39,643 nt of DNA from assembly GCA_009782565.1 (NCBI GenBank), contig WRIU01000014.1, positions 1 through 39,643 on the forward strand, given 5' to 3'. The translations under genes and the position numbers were made by a program. Positions 7,208-16,299 of the stretch are shown piece by piece. The notes below the pieces were generated by a model. It worked only from the letters and a program-made list of their open reading frames with translations. It ran no database searches and was not told the DNA's origin. The stretch's first letter is position 1. Every line of letters starts with the position of its first letter. This DNA is from Betaproteobacteria bacterium. Lineage in GTDB: Bacteria > Pseudomonadota > Gammaproteobacteria > Burkholderiales > Rhodocyclaceae.

Positions 7208-8613
7208 ACATCCTCGGAGTTGCAGACGAAGACGCTCACTGGCTGCGTAAAGCCTTTGGGCGGGGTGTGCTCTGGCTCCTCTTCCTTGGGCCGTTTTTCT
7301 TTCTTACCTACGGCTTCGCCAACCAGCATGCTGCCCAGATAGATACTGCCTCCGGGGTGGGGAGCCTCGTTTTCGGCTGGGAGCGCCATGTTCCCTTGTG
7401 GCCCTGGACGATCATTCCGTATTGGTCGATCGACCTGCTCTACGGTTTCGCGTTTCTCTGCTGCCGCAACAAGGCGGCAACGAACCGCCTCGCCTTGCGG
7501 CTACTGAGCGCGCAGTTGATCTGCGTGGCCTGTTTTTTCCTGTGGCCGTTACGGTTTACGTTCGACCGTCCGGCTGTCGAAGGGATATTCGGCGCGCTTT
7601 TCAATGCGTTGACGAGTTTCGATTTGCCCTATAACCAAGCTCCCTCGCTACACATTGTTCTGCTCGTCATCATCTGGCGGCAATTCGCCGCATTTGCGGC
7701 TACGCGTACCGTGCGGGGGCTGATTCACGCCTGGGCACTGCTGATTGGCCTCTCGGTGCTTACCACATGGCAACACCATTTCATAGACATACCGACGGGA
7801 TTTGCCGTGGGTCTTCTTTGCCTCTGGCTTTGGCCGGAGGAAGGCAAGACCCCCTTGAAGAAAGCCGCAGTGCGCCGTCCGGCGCTCGCCTTACGCTATT
7901 TTATCGGGGCAGCGCTGTTTTTTGCCGGTGCAATCGGGCTGGGCGGCCTCGGCCTCTTTCTCTGTTGGCCCGCGCTCTCCCTGGCGCTTGTCGCGTTCAA
8001 CTACGCGTGGGCTGGCGCGGCGGGGTTCCAGAAACAGAACGGGCGATGCTCGCTCGCCGCAAAATGGCTTTTTGCGCCTTACACATTGGGAGCCTGGATC
8101 AATTCGCGGCTTTGGACGCGGAGCTATCCCGACCCCAGCCTGGTAGGCGACGGCCTCTGGCTTGGAAGACTTCCCACGGCGCGCGAATTCGCCGCTTGGG
8201 CAAAACAACGCGGCGGCAAGGCTGCACTTTTCGATCTAACCGCCGAACTGCCTGCTCCCAGGTTACCCGCTGGGGCAGCCTACACCGGCATGCCTTGCCT
8301 CGACCTCGTACCCGTCCCGGTGTCGTCCCGACCGGACGGCAATCTACTGGAAGCCATGCAGCAGTTGCTCATCCTGAAACGCGCCCATCCAGGTTGCGAG
8401 ATATGGGTCGCCTGCGCCTTGGGCGTGTCGCGTAGCGCCAGTGTCGTCGCCGCCTGGCTGTGTTCCACGCCAGAGAGCGCCGCCTGCATCGAAGATGCCG
8501 TAAAACAGGTACGGCTCGCGCGTCCGCATGCCGTGATCGGCCAGAATAGCATTGCGTGCCTCGAAGAATTTCGTGAAGGGTTCTATCGAAATGAACGCCA
8601 GATTGCAGAATAG
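7204..8613 (+). CDS. ynbD: PAP2-dual-specificity phosphatase fusion membrane protein (YnbD-like)
   Basis: The 469-residue protein has an N-terminal multi-pass membrane part with a PAP2-type lipid phosphatase signature: FDRPAVEG, then PSLHIVLL at about residue 148, then TWQHHFIDIPTGF at about 188. The C-terminal 150 residues form a tyrosine/dual-specificity phosphatase domain with the active-site loop VACALGVSRSA (C-x5-R). The residue before the catalytic Cys is Ala rather than the usual His. PAP2 and DSP domains each occur in phosphatidylglycerophosphate phosphatases elsewhere, so a role in dephosphorylating a lipid intermediate made by YnbA is reasonable but inferred. It starts with ATG at 7204, overlapping the ynbC stop. 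Confidence 0.83.
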   Translation: MNILGVADEDAHWLRKAFGRGVLWLLFLGPFFFLTYGFANQHAAQIDTASGVGSLVFGWERHVPLWPWTIIPYWSIDLLYGFAFLCCRNKAATNRLALRLLSAQLICVACFFLWPLRFTFDRPAVEGIFGALFNALTSFDLPYNQAPSLHIVLLVIIWRQFAAFAATRTVRGLIHAWALLIGLSVLTTWQHHFIDIPTGFAVGLLCLWLWPEEGKTPLKKAAVRRPALALRYFIGAALFFAGAIGLGGLGLFLCWPALSLALVAFNYAWAGAAGFQKQNGRCSLAAKWLFAPYTLGAWINSRLWTRSYPDPSLVGDGLWLGRLPTAREFAAWAKQRGGKAALFDLTAELPAPRLPAGAAYTGMPCLDLVPVPVSSRPDGNLLEAMQQLLILKRAHPGCEIWVACALGVSRSASVVAAWLCSTPESAACIEDAVKQVRLARPHAVIGQNSIACLEEFREGFYRNERQIAE

Positions 8614-8654
8614 TTTTTTTGTATTGATGATTTATTTGCTGTGGGGTTTCAATC

Positions 8655-9269
8655 ATGTTTGAAAAGACCCTGGCATCCATCTTTTGCGCCATTATCAGGA
8701 TATTGACCGGCGCGCGGGCAGTCTGGCGCGGCACACAACCCGAAACGCGGGCGCAGATCTATTACGCCAACCATCGCAGCCACGGTGACTTTATCCTCAT
8801 TTGGGCGATATTGCCCCCGGCGCTCAGGGCTGTCACCCGTCCGGTTGCGGGAGCCGACTACTGGCTCGCTGGCTGGCTGCGGCGTTACCTGATCGAGCGC
8901 GTGTTTCGCGGTGTGCTCATTGATAGGCACGTAAAACGTGGCGACGACCCCATCGGAGCCATGCTTGGACCACTTGAAGCAGGCGAATCGCTGATCGTGT
9001 TTCCCGAAGGTACACGCAACCAAGGCGATGGCATCCTGCCCTTCAAGCCAGGGATTCATCACCTGGCCGAAAAACGACCCGATACCGAATTCATTCCGGT
9101 CTGGATCGAGAACCTCGGGCGTGCCATGCCAAAGGGAGGAATACTGGTCGTACCTCTCTTGTGCACGGTGACAATCGGTACGCCGGTTACACTTGAACCA
9201 GGCGAACGCCGCGCCGATTTCCTTTCCCGTTGCCAGGATGCACTACTTGTCCTGGAACCTTCCGAGTAA
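8655..9269 (+). CDS. PlsC-like 1-acylglycerol-3-phosphate acyltransferase
   Basis: The 204-residue protein has the acyltransferase blocks of the PlsC family: motif I YANHRSHGDF (H-x4-D, catalytic) at about residues 38-47, motif III VFPEGTRNQGDG at about 115, and a following PVWIENLG segment. These enzymes transfer an acyl chain to a lysophospholipid or lysophosphatidate at the inner membrane. It lies 41 bases behind ynbD and just ahead of the CDP-diglyceride synthase, in the same direction. It would therefore supply or remodel the phosphatidate used by that enzyme. E. coli ynbABCD has no such gene, so this is an extension of the operon. It may instead act on the specific product of the operon. 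Confidence 0.85.
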   Translation: MFEKTLASIFCAIIRILTGARAVWRGTQPETRAQIYYANHRSHGDFILIWAILPPALRAVTRPVAGADYWLAGWLRRYLIERVFRGVLIDRHVKRGDDPIGAMLGPLEAGESLIVFPEGTRNQGDGILPFKPGIHHLAEKRPDTEFIPVWIENLGRAMPKGGILVVPLLCTVTIGTPVTLEPGERRADFLSRCQDALLVLEPSE

Positions 9270-9276
9270 ATCAAGC

Positions 9277-10233
9277 ATGAGTACCCTGGAATATTCTTCA
9301 TCGCATACCCTGTTGCTCGTCTTCGCAGGTATCACCGGATGCCTGTTTGTTGCCAGCCTCGTCGGGCTCATTTTGCGAATGTGCTTGACCGGAGGACGGA
9401 CGAACTCCGTCATCATCAACCTGAACGCGCGCATCAACGCATGGTGGGTCATGGTGCTCATCCTGGCATTGGCGTTCTGGGCAGGGAACACGGCCGTCAT
9501 CGTGCTCTTCGCTTTCATTTCTCTCCAGGCGCTACGGGAATACATTTCGGTGACATACACCCGGCGAGGCGACTACCGGGCGCTTCTCTGGTGTTTTTTC
9601 TTTTTTCTGCCCCTGCAATACTGGCTGATCGGCATTGGCTGGTATGGCTTGTTCTCAATCTTGATCCCTGTCTATGCCTTTCTGCTGCTTCCCATTTCAT
9701 CGACGCTCGGCGCAGACACGACGCGCTTCCTGGAGCGCGCCGCCAAGGTGCAATGGGGGCTGATGATCTGCGTGTATTGCCTCTCGCATGTACCCGCGCT
9801 GCTGGTGCTCGATATTGCCGGTTTCACCGGACGCAATTTGCAGTTGATCGTCTTTCTGCTACTGACTGTTCAGTCGAGCGACGTGTTCCAGTATGTGTGG
9901 GGCAAACTTCTGGGAAGCCGCAAACTTGCCCCGGAAATTTCTCCCTCAAAAACACTGGAAGGGCTCATCGGTGGCGTACTGACCTCGACTGCCGTAGGGG
10001 CGGCGCTCTGGTGGATTACGCCATTTACATGGTGGCAAGCTGCGCTGATTGCGCTAACGATCAACGTCCTCGGATTCTTCGGCGGTTTTGTGCTCTCGGC
10101 CATCAAACGCGATCGCGGCATCAAGGACTGGGGTCAGATGATCGAAGGCCACGGCGGAATGCTCGATCGCGTCGACTCGGTGAGTTTCTCCGCGCCGATC
10201 TTTTTTCATATCGTCCGGTATTGGTGGACCTAG
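9277..10233 (+). CDS. ynbB: CDP-diglyceride synthase paralogue (YnbB-like, CdsA family)
   Basis: The 318-residue protein has about eight membrane segments and the full phosphatidate cytidylyltransferase signature at its C-terminal end: SAIKRDRGIKDWGQMIEGHG continuing into GMLDRVDS. The family makes CDP-diacylglycerol from CTP and phosphatidate. An earlier in-frame ATG at 9193 would overlap the acyltransferase by 77 bases. I prefer the ATG at 9277, 7 bases after its stop, because the protein then begins like the family. In E. coli the YnbB paralogue is reported to share with CdsA a role in making the glycolipid MPIase, so this enzyme may serve a special lipid rather than bulk phospholipid. It closes the operon and converges with the DsbC-like gene. 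Confidence 0.85.
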   Translation: MSTLEYSSSHTLLLVFAGITGCLFVASLVGLILRMCLTGGRTNSVIINLNARINAWWVMVLILALAFWAGNTAVIVLFAFISLQALREYISVTYTRRGDYRALLWCFFFFLPLQYWLIGIGWYGLFSILIPVYAFLLLPISSTLGADTTRFLERAAKVQWGLMICVYCLSHVPALLVLDIAGFTGRNLQLIVFLLLTVQSSDVFQYVWGKLLGSRKLAPEISPSKTLEGLIGGVLTSTAVGAALWWITPFTWWQAALIALTINVLGFFGGFVLSAIKRDRGIKDWGQMIEGHGGMLDRVDSVSFSAPIFFHIVRYWWT

Positions 10234-10262
10234 AAATCGAGCTTTATGAATATTGCCCTTCA

Positions 10263-10829
10263 TTAAAAATCGGCTATCCGGATTTGGCGGTGTTCCTTCT
10301 CTAGCGAGTCGAATTTGCCTACTTTTTGTTTTACCTGAAACAGACGCGGTAAGCCCTGGATGCCCAATGTTTCCCCAAGTTCAAGATTTCTGTCGAGCGC
10401 CGAGGTGTCGCAATCGCCCGCGCCAGATGGCAGCCGGCGTTTCAGCATCCAGTCGTTCCAAGCTGCTGCGGGGTTGGGGTCGCACCATATGCGGCGGGAT
10501 TTGGTGATGGAATCGTCCGACAACAGGGGTATCAGGAAGGTGTAGAGGGTGACGTTGTCCAGGCGGTTCAGCTTTTTGTCCAGTTCGATGCAGTACGGGC
10601 AGTTCGGGTCTTCAAAGCTCACCAGGATTAGTTCGCCATTGCCGTGAACCTGTTTGAGGGCATCTTCCAGAGGAAGCCCGCTGAGTTCTATCGAGCCATC
10701 TACCCTGGCGAGCACGGCCAGGAGGATTTCTTCTGGCGTGACGGGCTCCTTGTCACGGGGACGGAAATAGAGGCTGGCGACTACACAAAGGATAAGGAGT
10801 GCGGCGACGAAAATGTCTTGTTTCTTCAT
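10263..10829 (-). CDS. DsbC-like thioredoxin-fold protein
   Basis: The 188-residue protein starts with a membrane anchor or signal peptide (MKKQDIFVAALLILCVVASLYF) and then a thioredoxin-fold domain with the active site FEDPNCPYCIELDKKL, a CPYC motif at about residue 77 in the DsbC/DsbG context. A probable cis-Pro lies in IQGLPRLF near the C terminus. Such proteins reduce or isomerise disulfides in the periplasm. It is shorter than DsbC and has only a short stretch where the dimerisation domain would be, so a monomeric reductase is possible. Its ATG follows the hisC TGA with no gap, which suggests cotranscription and translational coupling; a functional link to histidine synthesis is not evident. 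Confidence 0.78.
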   Translation of the reverse strand: MKKQDIFVAALLILCVVASLYFRPRDKEPVTPEEILLAVLARVDGSIELSGLPLEDALKQVHGNGELILVSFEDPNCPYCIELDKKLNRLDNVTLYTFLIPLLSDDSITKSRRIWCDPNPAAAWNDWMLKRRLPSGAGDCDTSALDRNLELGETLGIQGLPRLFQVKQKVGKFDSLEKEHRQIRIADF

Positions 10830-11921
10830 TCATTGAGCCGCATGCAGGATGTCCCGAAAAGCGTCGATCAGTGCCGCGCACTGGTTGTCGTCGCCAATGG
10901 TGATGCGGAGATATTGCGCGATTCTTGGTGTATTGAAGTGGCGCACGATGATGGCGCGCTGGCGGAGCATGGCGGCAAGGCGAGCCGCGTCGAAACCGGG
11001 ATGGCGGGCAAAAACGAAATTGGCCGCCGAAGGGATGACTTCAAAACCGAGTGCCTGACATTGCGCGATGAGTGTGGCGCGGGTAGCGATGACTTTGCGG
11101 CAACTCGTCTGAAACCAGGGTTCATCTTCCACCGAGGCCAGCGCGCCCGCGAGCGCCAGACGGTCGAGCGGGTAGGAGTTGAAGCTGTTTTTGACGCGCT
11201 CCAGTCCGGTAATCAGTTCGTGCTGGCCGATGGCAAAGCCGATCCGCAGTCCGGCGAGCGCCCGGCTTTTCGAGAAAGTGTGAACGACCAGCAGGTTGGG
11301 ATAGCAGCCAACGAGGGCAATGGCGCTGGCGTTGTCCGACGGGTCGGCGAAGTCGATGTAAGCCTCGTCGACCAGCACGACGGCTTCCGGATTGGCGGCG
11401 ACGATGCGCTCGATGTCGGCAAGCGGCAGCAGGCGACCCGTGGGGGCGTTCGGATTGGGGAAGATGATGGCTCCGGCGCGATCTTCTCCACAGGGGGAGT
11501 AATCTTCCGGGCGCAGGATGAAATCGTCATCGAGCGGTATCTGGCGATATTCGATGCCGTAGAGGCCGCAGTAAACCGGGTAGAAACTGTAGGTGACATC
11601 CGGCATCCACAGCGGGCGTTCGTTTTTCAGCAGGCCGATGAAGGCATGAGCCAGCACTTCGTCGGAGCCGTTGCCGATGAAGACTTGCGCCGGACTGACC
11701 CGGTAGCGGTTGGCGAGCACGGCTTTAAGGGCTTTGGCGTCCGGGTCGGGATAGAGCCGCAATGAGTCCTCAGTCGCTGCGCGAATGGCAGCGAGCGCCC
11801 TAGGGGAAGGCCCATAGGGGTTTTCATTGGTATTGAGCTTAACGAGGTTGTCGAGCACGGGCTGTTCGCCCGGAACGTAGGGAATCAGCCCGTGGGTGAC
11901 GGTGCTCCAATAACGACTCAT
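10830..11921 (-). CDS. hisC: Histidinol-phosphate aminotransferase
   Basis: The 363-residue product is a fold-type I PLP aminotransferase of the HisC family. Visible features are [17 protein letters not shown] near the N terminus, [10 protein letters not shown] (cofactor phosphate cradle), [27 protein letters not shown], and the PLP Lys in [17 protein letters not shown]. It converts imidazole-acetol phosphate to histidinol phosphate, the step after HisB dehydratase. I chose ATG 11921 ([18 protein letters not shown]) rather than an in-frame start 19 codons upstream because it matches the family start. In many betaproteobacteria hisC lies between hisD and hisB on the same strand; here it is turned round and divergent from hisB, with 85 bases between the two starts. 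Confidence 0.93.
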   Translation of the reverse strand: MSRYWSTVTHGLIPYVPGEQPVLDNLVKLNTNENPYGPSPRALAAIRAATEDSLRLYPDPDAKALKAVLANRYRVSPAQVFIGNGSDEVLAHAFIGLLKNERPLWMPDVTYSFYPVYCGLYGIEYRQIPLDDDFILRPEDYSPCGEDRAGAIIFPNPNAPTGRLLPLADIERIVAANPEAVVLVDEAYIDFADPSDNASAIALVGCYPNLLVVHTFSKSRALAGLRIGFAIGQHELITGLERVKNSFNSYPLDRLALAGALASVEDEPWFQTSCRKVIATRATLIAQCQALGFEVIPSAANFVFARHPGFDAARLAAMLRQRAIIVRHFNTPRIAQYLRITIGDDNQCAALIDAFRDILHAAQ

Positions 11922-12006
11922 ACGAAAACTGCGTAGATGAGGGATAAACGAGTGATTGATAATGGTATCATGCTGCAATTTCTTCCATCCGCTTTACCAG
12001 TTGAAC

Positions 12007-12594
12007 ATGCGTCAGGCCAGCCTTACCCGTAACACTGCCGAGACCCGTATTTCGGTGCGTATTGACCTGGATGGCGCAGGGCAGGCCAGGCTCGACACCG
12101 GCGTACCGTTTCTCGATCACATGCTCGACCAAGTCGCGCGGCATGGTTTCATTGATCTCGATGTGCATTGCGAAGGCGATATTCATATCGACGACCATCA
12201 TTCGGTCGAAGATATCGGTATCGCGCTTGGGCAGGCGCTCGCCAAGGCGCTTGGGGACAAAAAGGGCGTGTGCCGTTACGGTCACGCCTATGTGCCGCTC
12301 GATGAATCGCTCTCGAGGGTGGCGCTCGATCTTTCCGGGCGTCCGGGGCTGTTTTTTTGCGTGGATTTCGCCCGCGAGCGCGTCGGTGGTTTCGATGTCG
12401 ATCTCGCGCGCGAGTTTTTCCAGGGTTTCGTCAATCACGCCGGGGTGACGCTGCATATCGACAATTTGCGCGGCGACAACGCGCATCACCAATGCGAAAC
12501 CATCTTCAAAGCGTTTGGCCGCGCGTTGCGCGTGGCCGTCGAGCGCGATGAACGCGCGGCGGGCGTTGTGCCTTCGACCAAGGGCGCTCTCTGA
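12007..12594 (+). CDS. hisB: Imidazoleglycerol-phosphate dehydratase
   Basis: The 195-residue protein is the monofunctional HisB dehydratase, acting in histidine biosynthesis between HisF/HisH and HisC. Metal-binding repeats are clear: [20 protein letters not shown] in the first half, and [20 protein letters not shown] in the second. The start [19 protein letters not shown] is the usual one; an upstream in-frame ATG at 11956 adds residues foreign to the family. There is no fused phosphatase domain of the enterobacterial type, so histidinol phosphatase must be encoded elsewhere. It is the first gene of the plus-strand his run. Confidence 0.95.
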   Translation: MRQASLTRNTAETRISVRIDLDGAGQARLDTGVPFLDHMLDQVARHGFIDLDVHCEGDIHIDDHHSVEDIGIALGQALAKALGDKKGVCRYGHAYVPLDESLSRVALDLSGRPGLFFCVDFARERVGGFDVDLAREFFQGFVNHAGVTLHIDNLRGDNAHHQCETIFKAFGRALRVAVERDERAAGVVPSTKGAL

Positions 12595-12658
12595 GGCGCA
12601 AAACTTTTTCCCGTTGCGGCGGTCTCTCCCATTATCCGGTATTGAGCAAGTAAACACG

Positions 12659-13294
12659 ATGAGCACGGTAGCCATCATCGACTACGGCATGGGTAATCTG
12701 CATTCGGTCGCCAAGGCCATCGAGCATGTCGCGCCAGCGCTCCGGGTGGAAGTCACCGCCGATGCGGCGCGAGTGGCCGCCGCCGACCGGGTGGTGTTCC
12801 CCGGCCAGGGGACGATGCCCGACTGCATGCGCGAACTCGATTCACGCGGCCTGCGCCCGGCGGTGCTGGACGCGGCGGCGTCGAAACCTTTCCTGGGAAT
12901 CTGCATCGGCCAGCAAATGCTGTTCAGACATAGCGACGAGGGCGACGTACCGGGCTTGGGCATATTCGCGGGCAACGTGGCGCGTTTCTCCGGGGAGATG
13001 TTCGACGCGGCGGATGTGCGCCTGAAAGTGCCGCACATGGGTTGGAACAAAGTGTGGCAACGGCAGCCACATCCGCTCTGGGAGGGGATTCCCGACGGAG
13101 ACCGTTTTTATTTCGTGCATAGCTATTGCGTGTGCCCCGCCACTTCTTCCATGACCGCCGCTGAAACGAACCATGGCGTCCGCTTTACCAGCGCAGTAGG
13201 GCAAGCTAACATTTTCGCGGTACAGTTCCATCCCGAAAAAAGCGCGCGCGCGGGCTTGCGTTTGCTGTCTAATTTCATCCGTTGGACGCCCTGA
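12659..13294 (+). CDS. hisH: Imidazole glycerol phosphate synthase, glutamine amidotransferase subunit
   Basis: The 211-residue protein is a class I glutamine amidotransferase. It has the start [20 protein letters not shown], the oxyanion region [12 protein letters not shown], the nucleophile Cys in [13 protein letters not shown] at about residue 82, and the His/Glu pair in [14 protein letters not shown]. It makes ammonia from glutamine and channels it to HisF. The ATG at 12659 gives the family start; in-frame upstream codons overlap hisB and do not fit the family. It lies 64 bases after hisB and 41 before hisA. Confidence 0.95.
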   Translation: MSTVAIIDYGMGNLHSVAKAIEHVAPALRVEVTADAARVAAADRVVFPGQGTMPDCMRELDSRGLRPAVLDAAASKPFLGICIGQQMLFRHSDEGDVPGLGIFAGNVARFSGEMFDAADVRLKVPHMGWNKVWQRQPHPLWEGIPDGDRFYFVHSYCVCPATSSMTAAETNHGVRFTSAVGQANIFAVQFHPEKSARAGLRLLSNFIRWTP

Positions 13295-13335
13295 ATCGCG
13301 GCGTTGCCTGTTTCCACTGTTCAAGATGTTTCACT

Positions 13336-14082
13336 ATGCTGCTCATTCCCGCCATTGATCTCAAGGACGGCCATTGTGTTCGCCTCAAACAAGGCGAAAT
13401 GAACGAGGCCACGGTATTTTCGGATGCGCCAGCCAAAATGGCGCGCCATTGGATCGAAAAGGGCGCACGCCGTCTGCACCTGGTCGACCTGAACGGCGCA
13501 TTCGCTGGCAAGCCTGTCAACGGCAAGGCCATCCGCGCCATCGTCGAGGAAGTCGGTGACGACATCCCGGTACAACTCGGTGGCGGCATCCGCGACCTGG
13601 ATACCATCGAACGGTATCTCGACAGCGGTATCAGCTACGTCATCGTCGGCACGGCAGCCGTCAAGCATCCCGGCCTGTTGCATGATGCCTGTGGCGCTTT
13701 TCCGGGGCACATCATCGTCGGGCTGGACGCGCGCGACGGCAAAGTAGCTGTCGACGGCTGGTCGAAAATCACCGGCCACGACGTGATTGATCTGGCGAAA
13801 AAATTTGAGGATTACGGTGTCGAAGCGGTGATCTACACCGACATCGGGCGTGACGGCATGCTTTCCGGGGTCAACATCGACGCGACGGTGCGTTTGGCGC
13901 AAGCGTTGCGTATTCCGGTGATTGCCAGCGGTGGCGTGGCGAACCTGGCCGACATCGAAGCCCTGTGTGCCATCGAGGATGAGGGCGTGGTGGCCGCCAT
14001 TACCGGACGTGCGATTTACGAAGGTACACTCGATTTTGCTGCGGCACAAATCCGTGCCGACGAACTCATGGAGAAACGCTGA
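13336..14082 (+). CDS. hisA: ProFAR isomerase
   Basis: The 248-residue beta/alpha-barrel protein isomerises ProFAR to PRFAR. The two catalytic Asp residues are in [18 protein letters not shown] at the N terminus and in [15 protein letters not shown] at mid-protein. Phosphate-binding loops [18 protein letters not shown] and [16 protein letters not shown] are also seen. The ATG at 13336 (MLLIPAID) is the family start. The TGA stop shares one base with the ATG of hisF. Confidence 0.95.
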   Translation: MLLIPAIDLKDGHCVRLKQGEMNEATVFSDAPAKMARHWIEKGARRLHLVDLNGAFAGKPVNGKAIRAIVEEVGDDIPVQLGGGIRDLDTIERYLDSGISYVIVGTAAVKHPGLLHDACGAFPGHIIVGLDARDGKVAVDGWSKITGHDVIDLAKKFEDYGVEAVIYTDIGRDGMLSGVNIDATVRLAQALRIPVIASGGVANLADIEALCAIEDEGVVAAITGRAIYEGTLDFAAAQIRADELMEKR

Positions 14083-14840
14083 TGCTGGCCAAACGAATCA
14101 TTCCCTGCCTGGACGTGCATGCTGGAAGAGTGGTTAAAGGTACGAACTTCGTCGACCTGCGCGATGCGGGCGACCCGGTGGAAATTGCAAGCCGCTATGA
14201 CGAACAGGGCGCGGATGAGTTGACATTTCTCGACATCACGGCCAGTTCGGACGAGCGCGACATCATTCTCCATGTGGTCGAACAAGTGGCCGGACAGGTT
14301 TTCATCCCGCTGACCGTAGGTGGCGGTGTACGCACGGTCGAAGATGTACGCCGCCTCCTCAACGCCGGGGCGGACAAGGTGAGTATCAACACGGCGGCGG
14401 TCAACAACCCGGAACTCATAAAAGAAGCCAGCAGCAAGGTAGGCAGCCAGTGCATCGTGGCGGCTATCGACGCCAAGCAAAAAGCGCCAGGCCAGTGGGA
14501 AGTGTTTACGCATGGCGGGCGCAGGGGCACGGGGCTGGACGCGGTGGAATGGGCGCGCAAACTGGAGAGCCTGGGCGCGGGAGAAATTCTGCTCACCAGC
14601 ATGGATCGGGACGGAACCAACGCCGGGTTCGACCTCGAACTCACCCGCGCCGTAGCCGACGCGGTGCGTATACCGGTCGTTGCCAGCGGCGGGGCAGGTA
14701 CGCTCGAACACCTGGCCGACGGCGTGAGCGTCGGGCATGCCGACGCGGTGCTGGCGGCAGGCATTTTTCACTTCGGCAAGTACACGATACGCGAGGCCAA
14801 GGAATTCATGCGCGAACGCGGAATCGAGGTACGTTTGTGA
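14082..14840 (+). CDS. hisF: Imidazole glycerol phosphate synthase, cyclase subunit
   Basis: The 252-residue beta/alpha barrel is homologous to HisA and forms the synthase with HisH, converting PRFAR plus ammonia to imidazole glycerol phosphate and AICAR. The catalytic Asp residues lie in [19 protein letters not shown] and [10 protein letters not shown]; phosphate-binding segments are [18 protein letters not shown] and [16 protein letters not shown]. Start and stop both overlap neighbours (TGATG with hisA; GTGA with hisI), so translation is probably coupled. Confidence 0.96.
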   Translation: MLAKRIIPCLDVHAGRVVKGTNFVDLRDAGDPVEIASRYDEQGADELTFLDITASSDERDIILHVVEQVAGQVFIPLTVGGGVRTVEDVRRLLNAGADKVSINTAAVNNPELIKEASSKVGSQCIVAAIDAKQKAPGQWEVFTHGGRRGTGLDAVEWARKLESLGAGEILLTSMDRDGTNAGFDLELTRAVADAVRIPVVASGGAGTLEHLADGVSVGHADAVLAAGIFHFGKYTIREAKEFMRERGIEVRL

Positions 14841-15256
14841 GTGCCGGTGCGGATGCGGGCTGGCTCGACGCCCTCCGATGGGACGCTGACGGCCTGATTC
14901 CGGCTATCGCGCAAGAAGCGGCAAGCGGCAAGGTGCTGATGTTTGCCTGGATGAGCCGCGAGGCGCTGGCGCGTACCGTAGCGACGGGGGAAGCCGTGTA
15001 CTGGTCACGCTCCCGCGCGCGCCTCTGGCACAAAGGCGAGGAATCGGGCCATGTGCAAAAGGTGCTCGAACTGCGTACCGACTGCGATGGCGACGTGCTG
15101 TTGCTTTCCATCGAGCAGGTAGGCGGCATTGCCTGCCATACCGGGCGGCAAAGCTGTTTTTTCCAGCGGCTGGCCTGTGAGGGCAGAAAATGGGAAGATG
15201 CCGAGCCGGTGCTGAAAGACCCGAAAGATATCTACAAGGAAAGCCCTGAAAAGTGA
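14837..15256 (+). CDS. hisI: Phosphoribosyl-AMP cyclohydrolase
   Basis: Starting at GTG 14837, inside the hisF stop, the frame gives 139 residues of the cyclohydrolase that opens the adenine ring of PR-AMP. Family motifs are [38 protein letters not shown], the metal site [10 protein letters not shown], and the Cys pair in [12 protein letters not shown]. The longer frame that opens about 390 bases upstream is only the out-of-frame shadow of hisF. HisI and HisE are separate proteins here, unlike the enterobacterial fusion. Confidence 0.94.
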   Translation: MSAGADAGWLDALRWDADGLIPAIAQEAASGKVLMFAWMSREALARTVATGEAVYWSRSRARLWHKGEESGHVQKVLELRTDCDGDVLLLSIEQVGGIACHTGRQSCFFQRLACEGRKWEDAEPVLKDPKDIYKESPEK

Positions 15257-15594
15257 GCGAAGCCCCCTCCCTCGCCGATGACGTATTCACTCGGCTTTCC
15301 GCTCTGCTGGCCGAGCGCCGCGAAGCCGACCCGGAAAGCTCTTACGCGGCAAAGCTCTACGCCCGTGGGCCGGACGCGATTCTGAAAAAAATCGGCGAAG
15401 AGTCCGCCGAACTCATCATGGCGAGCAAGGACGGGCGTCTCGATGGTATCGTCCATGAAGCGGCGGACGTGTTTTTTCACATCATGGCGCTGCTCGCCTT
15501 CCACGGCCTGTCGATCGACGATGTGCGCCGCGAACTGGCGCGCCGCGAAGGTGTTTCAGGCATTGAGGAAAAACGGGCGCGGCAGCCCGGATAA
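15253..15594 (+). CDS. hisE: Phosphoribosyl-ATP pyrophosphatase
   Basis: The 113-residue all-alpha protein has the MazG-like HisE motifs: [19 protein letters not shown] and [20 protein letters not shown], whose acidic residues bind magnesium. It hydrolyses PR-ATP to PR-AMP. The GTG at 15253 overlaps the hisI TGA by 4 bases. It is followed after 33 bases by hinT, the standard order in betaproteobacteria. Confidence 0.94.
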   Translation: MSEAPSLADDVFTRLSALLAERREADPESSYAAKLYARGPDAILKKIGEESAELIMASKDGRLDGIVHEAADVFFHIMALLAFHGLSIDDVRRELARREGVSGIEEKRARQPG

Positions 15595-15627
15595 AAAGCA
15601 TCCGTATCCGAACTGACGGGGAACGAT

Positions 15628-15978
15628 ATGAGTGATTGTATTTTTTGCAAAATCGCGGCGGGCGAAATCCCCGCTAGAAAATGCTATGAAGACGATCTGG
15701 TCGTTGCCTTCCACGACATCCACCCTTTGCGGCCTACGCATGTGCTCGTGATTCCCAGAAAGCACATTGCCTCGCTGGCTCATGTGGACGCGGGGGACGA
15801 GTCGGTACTGGGGCGGATGCTGTCCGTCGCGCAAAAACTTGCGGCAGAAAATGGCAGCGGGGACGGTTTTCGTTGCATTATCAACACGGGCAGGGTCGGT
15901 GGGCAGGAAGTGCCGCACCTGCATTTACACATTTTGGGCGGGCCGGAGCCGGTTGGCCCGATGGTGGCAAAAATTTAA
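15628..15978 (+). CDS. hinT: HIT-family purine nucleoside phosphoramidase
   Basis: The 116-residue protein is a Hint-type histidine triad protein. It has the zinc-type N terminus [14 protein letters not shown], the [13 protein letters not shown] segment, and the catalytic triad in [13 protein letters not shown]. Hint enzymes hydrolyse nucleoside phosphoramidates and acyl-adenylates; the physiological substrate is uncertain. The ATG follows GGGGAACG. It lies between hisE and tatA and is probably cotranscribed with both. Confidence 0.93.
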   Translation: MSDCIFCKIAAGEIPARKCYEDDLVVAFHDIHPLRPTHVLVIPRKHIASLAHVDAGDESVLGRMLSVAQKLAAENGSGDGFRCIINTGRVGGQEVPHLHLHILGGPEPVGPMVAKI

Positions 15979-15991
15979 AGGAGAATCCCCG

Positions 15992-16240
15992 ATGGGTTCG
16001 TTCAGCATCTGGCACTGGGTCGTTGTCCTGTTGATTGTCGTGCTGGTTTTTGGCACGAAGAAGCTCCGCAATATCGGCCAGGACCTTGGCGGCGCGGTGC
16101 GCGGTTTCAAGGAAGGAATCAGGGAAGGCGATGCCGCCGCCGGGGCAGCGCCGCCGCCCCAGGTGACCGCGCAGGAAGGCACCGTCATTGAAGGCGAAGC
16201 GCGCGAGAAAGTCGCCAATGGTTCGGAAAAATCCGCCTGA
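15992..16240 (+). CDS. tatA: Sec-independent translocase subunit TatA
   Basis: The 82-residue protein has one N-terminal transmembrane helix ([19 protein letters not shown]), the typical F-G-x-K-K-L-R hinge and an amphipathic helix [19 protein letters not shown], then an Ala/Pro/Glu-rich tail. TatA assembles into the pore for folded proteins with twin-Arg signals. The ATG at 15992 has a strong AAAGGAGA ribosome-binding site, so the longer frame running into hinT is discounted. It starts the tatABC set. Confidence 0.95.
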   Translation: MGSFSIWHWVVVLLIVVLVFGTKKLRNIGQDLGGAVRGFKEGIREGDAAAGAAPPPQVTAQEGTVIEGEAREKVANGSEKSA

Positions 16241-16299
16241 ACCCTTATTTGCGTTTCGCGTGGCAGCGATAACCTCCAAAATGGTGAGTTCTTAGAACC

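Noticed and set aside
10644-11765. A 373-codon plus-strand frame opposite hisC
   Set aside because: It is antisense to a clear hisC; composition and lack of motifs mark it as a shadow.
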